Below, one piece after another: positions 44,801 to 52,637 of a stretch of 52,662 nt of DNA; positions within the stretch are counted from its first letter, which is position 1, and every line of letters starts with the position of its first letter. The position numbers and the translations under genes were made by a program. The notes under the pieces were generated by a model. The model ran no database searches. It was not told the DNA's origin and saw nothing but the letters and a program-made list of their open reading frames with translations. The DNA comes from Clostridia bacterium (lineage in GTDB: Bacteria; Bacillota; Clostridia; Oscillospirales; Acutalibacteraceae): contig JAKSQP010000017.1 of assembly GCA_024404025.1 (NCBI GenBank), positions 1 to 52,662 of the forward strand, in the 5' to 3' direction.

Positions 44801-47800
44801 TTGGAAAGATGCAAAGGGCGTAAGCTACGCAGCAGGCACTCACGACGACATCTTCGATAAGGATAATATCCCCGCAAATTACGAAGGAACAACCAAGGAA
44901 ACTGTTACCGTTAAGGCGGAATGGGCGAAGAATCCGTATACTCTTCCCGTTCCCGTCAGACCCGGCTATACCTTCAGCGGCTGGTATGACACGGAAACAG
45001 ACAAGAAGGTTGAATCCGTTGATTTGCTTGAAAAGAATATTACCGTAAAAGCCAAATGGACTGCCAACAGCTATACCGTTACTCTTTCGGGCAACGGAAA
45101 CACCAACACACCCGGAGCATCAAGCACCACATATTCCGGCACTTTCGGTGAAAAGCTGACGGTAAACAATCCGTTTGAAAGAAAATTCAGCATTATTCTT
45201 GATAAAAATTATCCTTCGATCTATGCAAAGGAAACCGAAACCAAAACATTCACATCGGATTTCCTCGGCTGGGCCGAAAACAGCGCAAATACAATTAAAT
45301 ATTATGAATCCGCAACCGAAACAACCGATTATGGGGCCTCGGCATTCAATGCGGCATACTATGCAAACAAGAACGGACTTGACTATAACAAGTATGCAAT
45401 TGTTGAAAAGTATGCAAAATACGGCGGCAGCGCAAGCGGAACGGACGCAAAGGATTACTTTGATGCAGGCAGCAACGGCGCAGTTGATCTCTTCAATATG
45501 TCAACCGTAAACGGCGCCAATGTCGGGCTGACTGCAAAATGGGCAGACAAGAAATATACTCTTCCCACGCTTACAAAGACCGGTTATATTTTCGGCGGAT
45601 GGTATACGAATGCCGAATGCACGGAAGGCTATGCTGCGGCAGGAACGGAGGTTACCGTTTCCGCTGACAAGACCTACTATGCAAAGTGGACTCCGATCAC
45701 CTACACAGTTGCATTTGACTCCAACAGATATCCCGCCGGCTCAACAGCTCCCCAGGGAAGCATTGCTTCTGTTTCCGGAGTTAAGTATGACGAAGCAAAG
45801 GCGCTTACCGCAAATAACAATTCCATAACCAGAACAGGTTACACCTTTAACGGCTGGAATACCGCTTCCGACGGCACGGGAACTTCTTATGCCGACGGCG
45901 CAGATGTTAAGAACCTTACTTCAACAGACGGCGCAACCGTAACTCTTTATGCGAAGTGGAAGCCCGTTACCTATAAGGTTTCCTATAACGGAAACGCAGA
46001 TTCCGTCAGCACCGTAAGCGGAAAGATGGATGAAAAGACAACGGCAACATTCGACAGCAGCTTCGTTCTTAACGGCAACGGTTTCAGCAGAACTATTACC
46101 GTTACATTCAATTATAACGGCGCAGACGGCGGAAATTCAGAAGCCGGCAAGACCGTAAGCACGGATTTTGAAGGCTGGGCATTGGCAAATAACGGCGCTG
46201 TTAAATTCACAAACGGTCAGACGGTAACCGAAAACCTTGCAAATGTTCAGGATGCGGAGATTTCTCTGTTTGCAAAGTGGAAGAAAGCGGCAATTGTTCT
46301 TCCCGTACCTACCAGAACAGGTTACAAGCTGGACGGTTGGTACACAACAAGCAATTTCGCAGACGGAACGAAGGTCAGCAGCGAAACTCTTTACGGCGAG
46401 AATACAACCATCTATGCAAAGTGGATTCCCATCACATATAAGATAGCTTATGACGGCAACGGAAACACAGCCGGCACTATGGATATGAAGACAACGGCAA
46501 CCTATGATGCGGAATATACTCTTGAGAAGAATCTCTTCACCAAATCGTTTGCGATTTCCTATGATCTTAACGATGGCGGAGAAAATGTCACAAAGGCCGA
46601 TGAACTGGTTCTGAGCGAGGAAAACACAGTAGTAGCAGCGTCCTTTGACGGCTGGTCGCTGACAAAAGACGGAGAAGTTAAATTCGGCAAAGATAAGGAT
46701 GGAAAGAGCGTTAAAGAAAACCTTTCATCTGTTCAGGATGCCGAAGTAACCCTCTTTGCCAAGTGGGGCGAGGTTTCGTTCGTTCTTCCCGAAGCCACAA
46801 GAACAGGTTATAAGTTTGACGGCTGGTTTACCGCTCCCGACGGCGGAAACAAGGTCAACGGCGTAAGCGATATTCCTTCAGGAAGCGCAAAGCTTTATGC
46901 TCACTGGACTCCGATTACCTACTCAATTAAATTTGAGGGCAACGGTGCAACAGAAGGCTCAATGTCGGATCTTACTCCGGTAACATACGATAAAACCGCT
47001 ACACTTACATTGAATAAATTCAGCAGAACAGGTTATACGTTTGACGGCTGGTATACCGCTTCTGACGGCACGGGAACTTATTATGCAGACGGTGCAGAGA
47101 TCAAAAATCTCACTTCAACAGACGGTGCAATCATAAATCTTTATGCAAAGTGGAAGCCGATCACTTATAATGTTGCGTTCGACGGAAACGGAGCAACAGG
47201 CGGTTCAATTGAAGGCTTTGTCGCAACCTATGATGTTGAATTTAATCTTCCCGAAGGCGGATTTGAGAAAAAGTTCACGGTAACATACGAATATAACGGA
47301 GCAACAAAAGATGCGGCTCCCGAAAGCCAGGAGGCAAATGCGGAGATTACCTTGTGGACAACGGATTCCGGCGAATATGCCGGCGGTCAGTCCGTTAAGA
47401 ACCTTACGGCGATCCAGGGCGCAACGGTAACGCTTGCCGCAAAGTGGAGCAGCGCTTCGGTAACTCTTCCGAGCCCGTATAAGACCGGTTACACCTTCAA
47501 GGGATGGTTCAGCTCTTCAACGTTTGAGGAAAAAGACAAAGTAGGAGATAAGGGCGGCGCCTATGCTCCCACGGCGGATGTTAAACTCTATGCAAAATGG
47601 GAAGCAAATCCCTATGTTGTCAACTATAACGGAAACGGCGCAACAGGTGTGGAAAATTATTCGCAGAACCGTAAATTTGATGACGGAGCAAGCCTTAATC
47701 CCAATGAATTTGAGAAAGAATTCACGGTATTGTTTGAATATGAAGATGAAGGCGAAAATCCGGTTAACCCCGAAAGCGCTCCTGAATCGAGAAATGCTGC

Positions 47801-50800
47801 TAAATCCGTTTTCAAAGGCTGGGCAAAGACGGCAGACGGCGAAAAGGTTTATGATGACGGCTATAATGGAAATATGATTGTTGATAATGAGCCCAGCGTT
47901 GACCTTTATGCAGTCTGGGATGATTCAAATTCATATCTCATTCTTCCGCAGCCCATCAGACCCGGATTTGATTTCCTCGGATGGTATACGACCGACAAGT
48001 GGTCTGAAGTTGATAACGATGAATATATTCAGCTTAAGAAATATGTTTACAACGATATCAAGAAGAAGATCGACGATCCGTCATATTCGGTCACATGGAC
48101 TATGCCCGAAGGATATACGCTCGGCGAATATACCGATTCATGGGAAATTCCCGATGATTGGTATGAGCTTCCCGATAGCTTTGTCAGCCCGAAGAGCACA
48201 TATTACGCAGGCATCAGATATGATTTCGACGATAATGATGACGGCAAAACAGACAGATATGAGGAATGGTATTATCCCGAGAGCAAAGAAACAACCCTCT
48301 ATGCAAGATGGAGCGATGTCAATCCTCCCGAGGTTGAGGTTGTTTCCGTAACACGCAATCCCAACAACGATAACAGCTACACAATTAAATTTAACTTCTC
48401 GGATAACGAAGGAATAACAAGATATTTCTGGGGCAAGAGCGCTTCGTTCTACGGAAATGCTGAAACCGTAGTTCCCGAAACAGTTTTAAATTCCGGCATA
48501 TATCCGAAGAATGTTAACGATGTTGAATTTACGGTTGAAGAAGAAGGCATTTATTACATTACCGTTATTGATAAGGCGGGAAATAACTCTGCAAGAGTCA
48601 ACACTTATGCGTTCTACACAACAACGTTTAATGCACTCGGCGGCTCGGTAAGCGGCCCCGGCAAGATGCTGACTTATGAAAAAGAAGAAAACCTTCTTCC
48701 TCTTCCCACTCCGACCAGAGCGGGCTATACCTTCGGCGGTTGGTCCTCAAAGGAATATAACGGAATTGCTCTTAACAGCGCTTCCTATAAACCGACTGCA
48801 ACGGCAGACATTTATGCAAAATGGACTCCGAAGCTTGCCGAATTTGACACAAGCTATAAGAAAGACGGCATAAATGTTGATGTTGCAACAAACCTCTTTG
48901 TTCCGAGAGAGATTAAGTCGGATTCATCATCCGGCATTGATGTCAGCTATGATGAAACAACAGGCATAATCACTCTTAACGGAGACGGATATGCTGACAC
49001 GTCTGTTCTGATCAAATCTCCGTTTAAGCCCAAATCAGGCTCCGAATACAGAATGACTTATGAGGTTATCGGCGGCACGGCAAGCGGAGCAGACCTTGTT
49101 CTCAAGCAGGCAACGCCTCTCGGAACAACTGATGTTGAAAGCAGAAATCCGCAGATAATGGAATTCAGATGGTCTGCCGCAAACGAAGGCATTGTTTCGC
49201 AGAATTTCACCTATAATAATCTTACTGCCGACACGGTTGCATGGCTTCAGTTCGCAGTTGAAAAGAACGGAACGCCGACATTCAACAATTATCAGATCAG
49301 AATCAAGGTTGAAGATGTTACGGAAAGCGAGCCCGCATACGAATATTCGCCGGCAGCAATGCTCCTCGATAATTCCGAAGCGGTTGATGTTCCCGTTGCT
49401 CTTCGCACCGGATATCATCAGACAGGATGGTATACAAAACCAGATTCAACAGGAACACTCGTTGAAAAAATTCAGCCCGGCAGCGACCCGATGACGCTTT
49501 ATGTCCGTTGGGAAGCCAATAAATATAGGGTTGTTTATAATTTCAACTCAACAGCGCATCAGGGCGGCACAACTGTTCTTGATAAGGAATATACCTATGA
49601 TGTCAGAGATGATCTTGCAGAAAACGGATTCACCAGTAGCTGGAGAGTAACATTTACTCCGCAGTTCAAGACAACGATAGGTGCTCCCCCCATTACCGCA
49701 GAACCTCCCAAATATATTGATGCTTATGCAACATTTATTGGCTGGTCGTTGACTCCGGACGGCTCAGAGATGGTCACAGATGCAATGAACCTTACCGCCG
49801 AAAACGAAACGGTAACGCTTTATGCAATCTGGGAAGATGCTGTTATCGAATTACCCAATGCAGCTCAGAAGGGTCTTACTCTTCTTGGCTGGTATGATCA
49901 GAAAGATGATAACAAGGGTAACAGGATTGGCGGCGTGGGTTCGGAATATGTTCCCACGGCAGATATTACGCTCTACGGTCACTGGATTTCGCTTGGTATT
50001 ACAAACAAGGTTATCGTTTATGACTTTGCCTCGGGAACAATCGGTTCAGTCTTTGATAAAGCAACAGATGCTCTCGAGAAAAAACTTTACAGCACGACCC
50101 TGACTCTCGGCCAGAGCATAATTAACGAAGAGTATCTTGGCTCATCAACAGTCGGAACAAATATTGTTCCCGGCTTCGATGGATGTGATTATTCCATACT
50201 CTATAATCACGAGAGACTTCAGGAAATCGATAAACCCGAGGGCGTATATAGCTATAGCCTTACTTCAAAAACAAACATACCTGCAATTTCGTCTGATAAT
50301 CTTGAGGAATATTCTACTTTCAAAATTAAGCTTGAAAATGGTTGTCTCAATGAACCTATAACCCTCTATTTTGAACTTAAGTTTAATTTCCAAAAGGATG
50401 AAGCGTTCCAGTATATCAACGGAAAGATCACCCTTGTTCCTGCAAACTCCGTTTATTTTGAAGAAGATATGTTCAAAGCATACGATACGATAAACGAAGA
50501 AGATGCAGAAGAAGAATGGTTCAATGCCGGCGCTGAATGGTCAACGCTTAAATCCGATAAAACTCTTGATCCCAAGACCGTTCCTGCTAATTCCGTTTAC
50601 GGTTTCTCAAATAAGTATGATGACCGAATAGATGGATATTACGATTGGGGCATTTACAAATGTTCAGGAGAAACAGCGGGATATTCCGCAGGTACCGTTT
50701 CAAGAGCTGCTGTTGATGAAAATATGAGAGTCAGCCGTATGAAGGAATTCAAGTTTGAAGGCAAGGGATTTGAACTTGTTTCGGATTGTGGCGTAAACAC

Positions 50801-52298
50801 CTCCGGACTGATGGTTTATGTTTGGAAGCAGGTCGGCTCAAACTATAAGCTTATCAGCAACACAATTGTTGATACCAGACTTAACGACGGCGAAAATCTT
50901 ACAAAGGGCGGTTTGCTCTGCCAGGTTCCCGTTTATCACTATATGGCTGCCGAAAGAGGCACATATCTCGTTCAGGTTCAGGCAGTTTATCTTGATGATA
51001 TTCAGCTCCAGGGCGCAGCGCTTGATAATGGAAGCAACCTTCAGATGCTTGCAAACGAGCTTAAAAAATCCGGCGTTGAGGTTGATAAGAAGCTTCTTGA
51101 TGTTCAGTTTGTTGATGAAGAATCAGTTCTTAACGGCGGCGAAGCTCCCGAAAGCGGAAGCATATTCGGCAACGGCGTTCTCAACGCAATTTCCGTAAGC
51201 GAAATTCTTGTCGGCGCATCGGCTCCCAATTACGGATATATCGACGGCATCAGGGTTTATAATCCCACGACCGAAGAGAAATATTATGCTGCTCAGGAAA
51301 AGGATGCAAGATTCTTCAATGTTAAGCAGAATGCAGAAATTTCTTACAAGTATAAGGAATATACCGTTTCAAACAGCGAGGGCCATGATAATAACGGTCT
51401 CAATGAAATTTATCTCGGACCGCAGAATACAGCCGAGGGAAAAGATCTTTATTGTGCAACGGCGTTCTCAATAATCGGATTCAGAAATGACGGAACGCAG
51501 AGAGTAATGGTTTCGCTTCGTGCGGCAAAGGGTAACCCCACAGTATATGTAACCAACATACAGAAAACTGGAGATCTTCCGGTCCCTGTATTGATTAAGG
51601 AGATTCATCTGAAAAATTCAACCGAAATGTATTATGATGTTACAGACTGTGTTGGCTCTGATGGTTCGCTTGTAATTGCAAATGTAAGCGATCGCAATCG
51701 TTTCGCCGCTGTATGCAACATCAAGGTTACCAATGTTTCCGATTCGCTTGTGGGTATCAGTTATCTTGAGTCCAAAGCAGTTGAAGAAACCATTCAGATG
51801 ATCAGCAATGCAGAGGAAGGTATGCTGAATGTTGTTGAATATCAGCCTCCTGTTTACGGACGCTATGTTGAGCCCGAAGAAACAGAAGAAATTGATGTTC
51901 CCGATACGCCTGATACTCCCGATGTTCCCGACACACCCGACACTCCTGATACGCCCGAAGAAAAGAAACCGGTTATTTATATTGCCGGAGCGAAATCAAC
52001 CTATACTGTTGATTACAGATCAAAGGTTAATTTCTATGCCAATGTCAAGAATGTTCCCGACGGCGGCAAGGTAGTATGGTATGACGGAACGAAGAAGGTC
52101 GGAGAAGGCACAACTTACACGATTGAAGAAGCGGCAACCCGTGCGAAGATAACCGCAAAGGTTCTCAGAGCCGACGGCACAATCGCCGTTGAAACCGACT
52201 CCGTAACAGTCAATGTCAGAGGCGGATTTATTCAGAAACTCATCGCTTTCTTCAAAAAGCTTCTCAAGATTCTTCCGGTTGTCAATATCGGCAGATAA
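35886..52298 (+). CDS. Giant surface protein with about 40 InlB/Flg_new-type repeats (5470 aa)
   Basis: The protein has a signal peptide ending VAHAA, then a unique N-terminal region of about 900 residues. Repeats of the InlB B-repeat/List_Bact_rpt (Flg_new) type run from about residue 960 to 4700. I counted about 40 units of the form RTGYxFDGWYT...TLYAKW, alternating between a long and a short type. Three beta-sandwich-like modules interrupt them (about residues 800-930, 1250-1430, 4330-4490), and an Ig-like domain follows near 4150-4250. The end has a Pro/Thr/Asp linker (DTPDTPDVPDTPDTPDTPEE), an Ig-like domain and an amphipathic helix (FIQKLIAFFKKLLKILPVV). There is no LPXTG, so anchoring must differ. 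GGAGG precedes the ATG at 35886. Adhesion is inferred. Confidence 0.88.
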   Translation: MKTSSRYGMGTKALSMFLSILMTFSVVAVGITPLSETVAHAAGPYATSYPRTANRLREYYYAPGTKFVYELAMYYSSESNDKAKQGLINGGYTPVGGNFNASDGKNSKYVHLGVRYKDTPDNTVRAFRISYTDEIGNKNIESSGIILYYKVGSGAASFVPAVLDGVVDLNRGTGNTANLKLFATADVNAFFPVTDIGIAYTEKASDVVKEIEGNGYKAPNGAIVKFFENVNENANCNRSCPGDTLYMGYKSSVQQVSTDALRAKMAEIAPQLNDMISNGFEVDEFKAAMDHAIAIINDYDEEPEAGKEGYSNAYDQEAIDKAISDLDFRRDEAVANNITSDFMFVVPEAIYLTPGAQTFQYYVNNNADGSVIQAAATQGKIYYNYSGAANATVSGKFYNANPAELSGGSITLSSSSISSGTTGVTITGGSAPSNASCYIIWTLTYNDTTDNNRVKSAVAMTYVYKPFVNAVAAIANTNVGSSDATCGAVWTALWGIHEIVSSWSSSLNLDSDYSHNSDGDNFCTYKYTLENHETSVNYQGWAAPSTSDIVSAVGSAVSATDPKTGASYFYKSEDKNSATNVDVAGGVGKIYYDSSRYDRLGKIPNLYVHSFYGGFKNKGTAKYLQNVSSWLKYYIVKNGSVSASSKYSTTKYDQQDTNVHKGADPDLSNVEISGDFTFYNVIYRYWQKKDWIGTTRNGRTDAVVGVNFKAIDKFDLRKSVQTAITLMAQFGVTGYSDGHLQSIYFGGDQTWIDFSNAFINASKALTKLDGSCDPADLKNKLDNAIKAIKTQVYFDANYDNIGVNLFAPTSIGSISGMSYDSSSEQFTLNGSNSGTIAVSPFIPESGATYKITLEPTGGMTNGGKIYLEAVKRNDNDVISISPQEIFEFSGNETKTWTVTAAEAKECRALRLTCQGSFTGYKFRIKVEKVNSTAYSPAGRQAVIGSYSAVNFSDFPDHTELLRDGYECVGWSTSPYAETGSSPIKVKINTVLYAAWHRNESTLTVNPNGGSWNGSSENSTVKKQYLDKYDVQNPFRTGYNFVNWNVTANAAGGQLNQTQEDGRTTSSVYTFGPNKDKNDTITANWAPITYTISFDNGAEKYPGGNFGGSMTAMTGVKYDETKDLTANGFTRTNTVTYDPNGGTLPAGTSASETVSSTFAGWERTKTVVNKDDTETTTTENYTNGQSVINLTETDNDTVTLKAKWTYGKASCPTPERTGYTFDGWYTAANGGTKVTSAISISTNMTLYAHWIINTNGLYINSNGGASQNNLVYLKDGASTFSGGSTSTITFKSEYEADGDLKITGKRYNTGSGETTANPIGYVYLENGKTYRVSFKSTNNVTDFYMFAPTGHHCNTMDGEKYRVSIGGGLYETVKTFTVGVQKGDCSWHNATDKNALTGVYYMRIDQDAYVGDGSYTVTDFRIVEVTESEGVDNHITQEYNTKRDIPNPVRTGYNFVNWVLDPNTAGGSINQTTSNGRTTSSVFTFGPNKNVFDIITANWEPIHYTVEYDANRGADGHAVGSVDVANSAHTYDAAKNLNRNTYTRTNTVTYVLNGGAFDSGTSNPETVYSTFDGWNTKADGSGTKYTDEKSVKNLTTVDGATVKLYAQWKMSGASCPVPSRKGYLSSGWYSTDNFESGTEVTASTPISKDITLYEKWTPITYYIVFNSNKGSGSSAPNGSTATVTATYDKNAALTANGFTRAGYTFTGWNTKADGTGTAYADKATVINLSYTLNEQVTLYAQWKANTYNVKYDANRGTGADGSGTMANSTHIYDTAKALTANAYTRYSTVTFDYKGADGNCSTETANAVATFKGWNTKANGSGDTVIGTGKNDTDGQKDLATENNATVSVYAQWNYGTITLPSPTRTGYLFEGWYLNSDYSGSPVTETTTYSTNVTLYAKWKPIRYSVFYKGVRTDIGDESSVSGTTAVNTSVAYDDEFYLSDNGFTRTITLTYDAQGGDEITATTYSTEFDHWYGLTFDPLTKNYTYSAYAAQQKVSKLNKDDNGEVELYAEWKSKEVTLPTPVKPGFTFNYWCSDSSCENAVTLVDEKFSFNKNTTVYAKWTENKYNIAYTCDGAKDSSSTASQTDILYTKGTKLNANGFKRYYVITYDSKGTTTDPVSLTTAAANTQAVQTFTGWKGSVYNPSTRTYSEQTFSASDVASKTYSKLAEGTSDHKTVTLKAQWSNGKISVLPVPTRTGYTFDGWYTSDTYASGTKVSTSTEFAKDTTLYAKWVENKYNLTLKSEGAADITSEKTYTESVTLSNPFTKSYAVTYHFNDGDGKTKATWSDKSTGTKTDTAAAAFTGWSGETFNPADKSFTSRDYAKDAVVSRLADGNDHKAVTLTAKWELGTVTPPTPVRTGYDFDGWYTAASGGTKVTDETKIDKNTDVYAHWTVHTYNIAFNSNDVPAGSTDPEGEMATINGVKYDANQVLTDNSFTREGYKFNGWNTEADGKGTAYADKAAVDNLTAVDKATVTLYAQWAPISYTISYNGNGNTNTGVTMADTTGVKFDGTYAVRANEYKNSYSLTLNLNDTAGSTRASLAGGTGSASFDYGFAGWAKSADGEVVIPKEYDGKTVNGDMTKNLTTVDGANVTLYAKWEYKPITLPVPVRVGYIFGGWFTDAACSSGKEVELNSDGTYTPQGTITLYAKWTPIKYNIAFEGNKGAGSTDIQGTVAGVNNVVFDQAITGFPTDEYTRKGYIFKGWNTKADGTGTAYTGSLKNLTAIIGATANIGGSDKVITEANVTDNYNGATVKLYAQWEPVKYNIYFSDGTATEYDPQIRTFDKPEKLSYSGIQVALSLKYYVNNGIETDPVSASDTKVEVINWKDSDGNTYDKNAEHTNILFDKAQEERKLEAVLGDRGSVESLPTYYKNGHSFAGWYENPGFTGDCHKAGNSFEFLGDVSLYAKWNPVVYDVEFDGNTATSGVPAKITDKTFGTGTVTVGADPAKVNTVTFDSNGGFTVEAKTITYTFNGWKDAKGVSYAAGTHDDIFDKDNIPANYEGTTKETVTVKAEWAKNPYTLPVPVRPGYTFSGWYDTETDKKVESVDLLEKNITVKAKWTANSYTVTLSGNGNTNTPGASSTTYSGTFGEKLTVNNPFERKFSIILDKNYPSIYAKETETKTFTSDFLGWAENSANTIKYYESATETTDYGASAFNAAYYANKNGLDYNKYAIVEKYAKYGGSASGTDAKDYFDAGSNGAVDLFNMSTVNGANVGLTAKWADKKYTLPTLTKTGYIFGGWYTNAECTEGYAAAGTEVTVSADKTYYAKWTPITYTVAFDSNRYPAGSTAPQGSIASVSGVKYDEAKALTANNNSITRTGYTFNGWNTASDGTGTSYADGADVKNLTSTDGATVTLYAKWKPVTYKVSYNGNADSVSTVSGKMDEKTTATFDSSFVLNGNGFSRTITVTFNYNGADGGNSEAGKTVSTDFEGWALANNGAVKFTNGQTVTENLANVQDAEISLFAKWKKAAIVLPVPTRTGYKLDGWYTTSNFADGTKVSSETLYGENTTIYAKWIPITYKIAYDGNGNTAGTMDMKTTATYDAEYTLEKNLFTKSFAISYDLNDGGENVTKADELVLSEENTVVAASFDGWSLTKDGEVKFGKDKDGKSVKENLSSVQDAEVTLFAKWGEVSFVLPEATRTGYKFDGWFTAPDGGNKVNGVSDIPSGSAKLYAHWTPITYSIKFEGNGATEGSMSDLTPVTYDKTATLTLNKFSRTGYTFDGWYTASDGTGTYYADGAEIKNLTSTDGAIINLYAKWKPITYNVAFDGNGATGGSIEGFVATYDVEFNLPEGGFEKKFTVTYEYNGATKDAAPESQEANAEITLWTTDSGEYAGGQSVKNLTAIQGATVTLAAKWSSASVTLPSPYKTGYTFKGWFSSSTFEEKDKVGDKGGAYAPTADVKLYAKWEANPYVVNYNGNGATGVENYSQNRKFDDGASLNPNEFEKEFTVLFEYEDEGENPVNPESAPESRNAAKSVFKGWAKTADGEKVYDDGYNGNMIVDNEPSVDLYAVWDDSNSYLILPQPIRPGFDFLGWYTTDKWSEVDNDEYIQLKKYVYNDIKKKIDDPSYSVTWTMPEGYTLGEYTDSWEIPDDWYELPDSFVSPKSTYYAGIRYDFDDNDDGKTDRYEEWYYPESKETTLYARWSDVNPPEVEVVSVTRNPNNDNSYTIKFNFSDNEGITRYFWGKSASFYGNAETVVPETVLNSGIYPKNVNDVEFTVEEEGIYYITVIDKAGNNSARVNTYAFYTTTFNALGGSVSGPGKMLTYEKEENLLPLPTPTRAGYTFGGWSSKEYNGIALNSASYKPTATADIYAKWTPKLAEFDTSYKKDGINVDVATNLFVPREIKSDSSSGIDVSYDETTGIITLNGDGYADTSVLIKSPFKPKSGSEYRMTYEVIGGTASGADLVLKQATPLGTTDVESRNPQIMEFRWSAANEGIVSQNFTYNNLTADTVAWLQFAVEKNGTPTFNNYQIRIKVEDVTESEPAYEYSPAAMLLDNSEAVDVPVALRTGYHQTGWYTKPDSTGTLVEKIQPGSDPMTLYVRWEANKYRVVYNFNSTAHQGGTTVLDKEYTYDVRDDLAENGFTSSWRVTFTPQFKTTIGAPPITAEPPKYIDAYATFIGWSLTPDGSEMVTDAMNLTAENETVTLYAIWEDAVIELPNAAQKGLTLLGWYDQKDDNKGNRIGGVGSEYVPTADITLYGHWISLGITNKVIVYDFASGTIGSVFDKATDALEKKLYSTTLTLGQSIINEEYLGSSTVGTNIVPGFDGCDYSILYNHERLQEIDKPEGVYSYSLTSKTNIPAISSDNLEEYSTFKIKLENGCLNEPITLYFELKFNFQKDEAFQYINGKITLVPANSVYFEEDMFKAYDTINEEDAEEEWFNAGAEWSTLKSDKTLDPKTVPANSVYGFSNKYDDRIDGYYDWGIYKCSGETAGYSAGTVSRAAVDENMRVSRMKEFKFEGKGFELVSDCGVNTSGLMVYVWKQVGSNYKLISNTIVDTRLNDGENLTKGGLLCQVPVYHYMAAERGTYLVQVQAVYLDDIQLQGAALDNGSNLQMLANELKKSGVEVDKKLLDVQFVDEESVLNGGEAPESGSIFGNGVLNAISVSEILVGASAPNYGYIDGIRVYNPTTEEKYYAAQEKDARFFNVKQNAEISYKYKEYTVSNSEGHDNNGLNEIYLGPQNTAEGKDLYCATAFSIIGFRNDGTQRVMVSLRAAKGNPTVYVTNIQKTGDLPVPVLIKEIHLKNSTEMYYDVTDCVGSDGSLVIANVSDRNRFAAVCNIKVTNVSDSLVGISYLESKAVEETIQMISNAEEGMLNVVEYQPPVYGRYVEPEETEEIDVPDTPDTPDVPDTPDTPDTPEEKKPVIYIAGAKSTYTVDYRSKVNFYANVKNVPDGGKVVWYDGTKKVGEGTTYTIEEAATRAKITAKVLRADGTIAVETDSVTVNVRGGFIQKLIAFFKKLLKILPVVNIGR

Positions 52299-52311
52299 CA
52301 ATTAAGCAGTT

Positions 52312-52344
52312 CACCCGTCTGTTCAATGAGCAGGCGGGTGTTTT
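52312..52344 (+). terminator. Terminator after the giant surface protein gene
   Basis: CACCCGTCTG and CAGGCGGGTG form a 10-bp stem with one wobble and a 9-base loop, followed by TTTT. It starts 14 bases after the stop. Confidence 0.85.
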
Positions 52345-52348
52345 CATT

Positions 52349-52637
52349 CGTAGGGTAAGCATTCATGCTTACCGTCTTTCGGCAAAATCAATTGTAAATT
52401 TGTACCCGGCACGGATGAATCCGTGCCCTACGGAGAAAAATGTCACACCCCGTAGGGTAAGCATTCATGCTTACCGTCTTTCGGCAAAATTGATTGTAAA
52501 TTTCCACCCGGCACGGATGAATCCGTGCCCTACGGAGAAAAATGTCACATCCCGTAGGGTAAGCATTCATGCTTACCGTCTTTCGGCAAAATCAATTGTA
52601 AATTTGTACCCGGCACGGATGAATCCGTGCCCTACGG
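52349..52637 (-). repeat. Tandem palindromic repeat units at the right end (three full units)
   Basis: Units at 52349-52433, 52450-52535 and 52552-52637 repeat with a period of about 101-102 bp. They have the same inverted order (GGTAAGCATTCATGCTTACC hairpin first, GGCACGGATGAATCCGTGCC last) as the unit at 35638. This is all that the last 300 bases contain; an open frame on the minus strand here is an artefact of the repeats. Confidence 0.95.

Noticed and set aside
52388..52570. Minus-strand 60-aa frame with an internal duplication
   Set aside because: It is entirely inside the tandem palindromic repeats and exists only because the repeat has an open frame.
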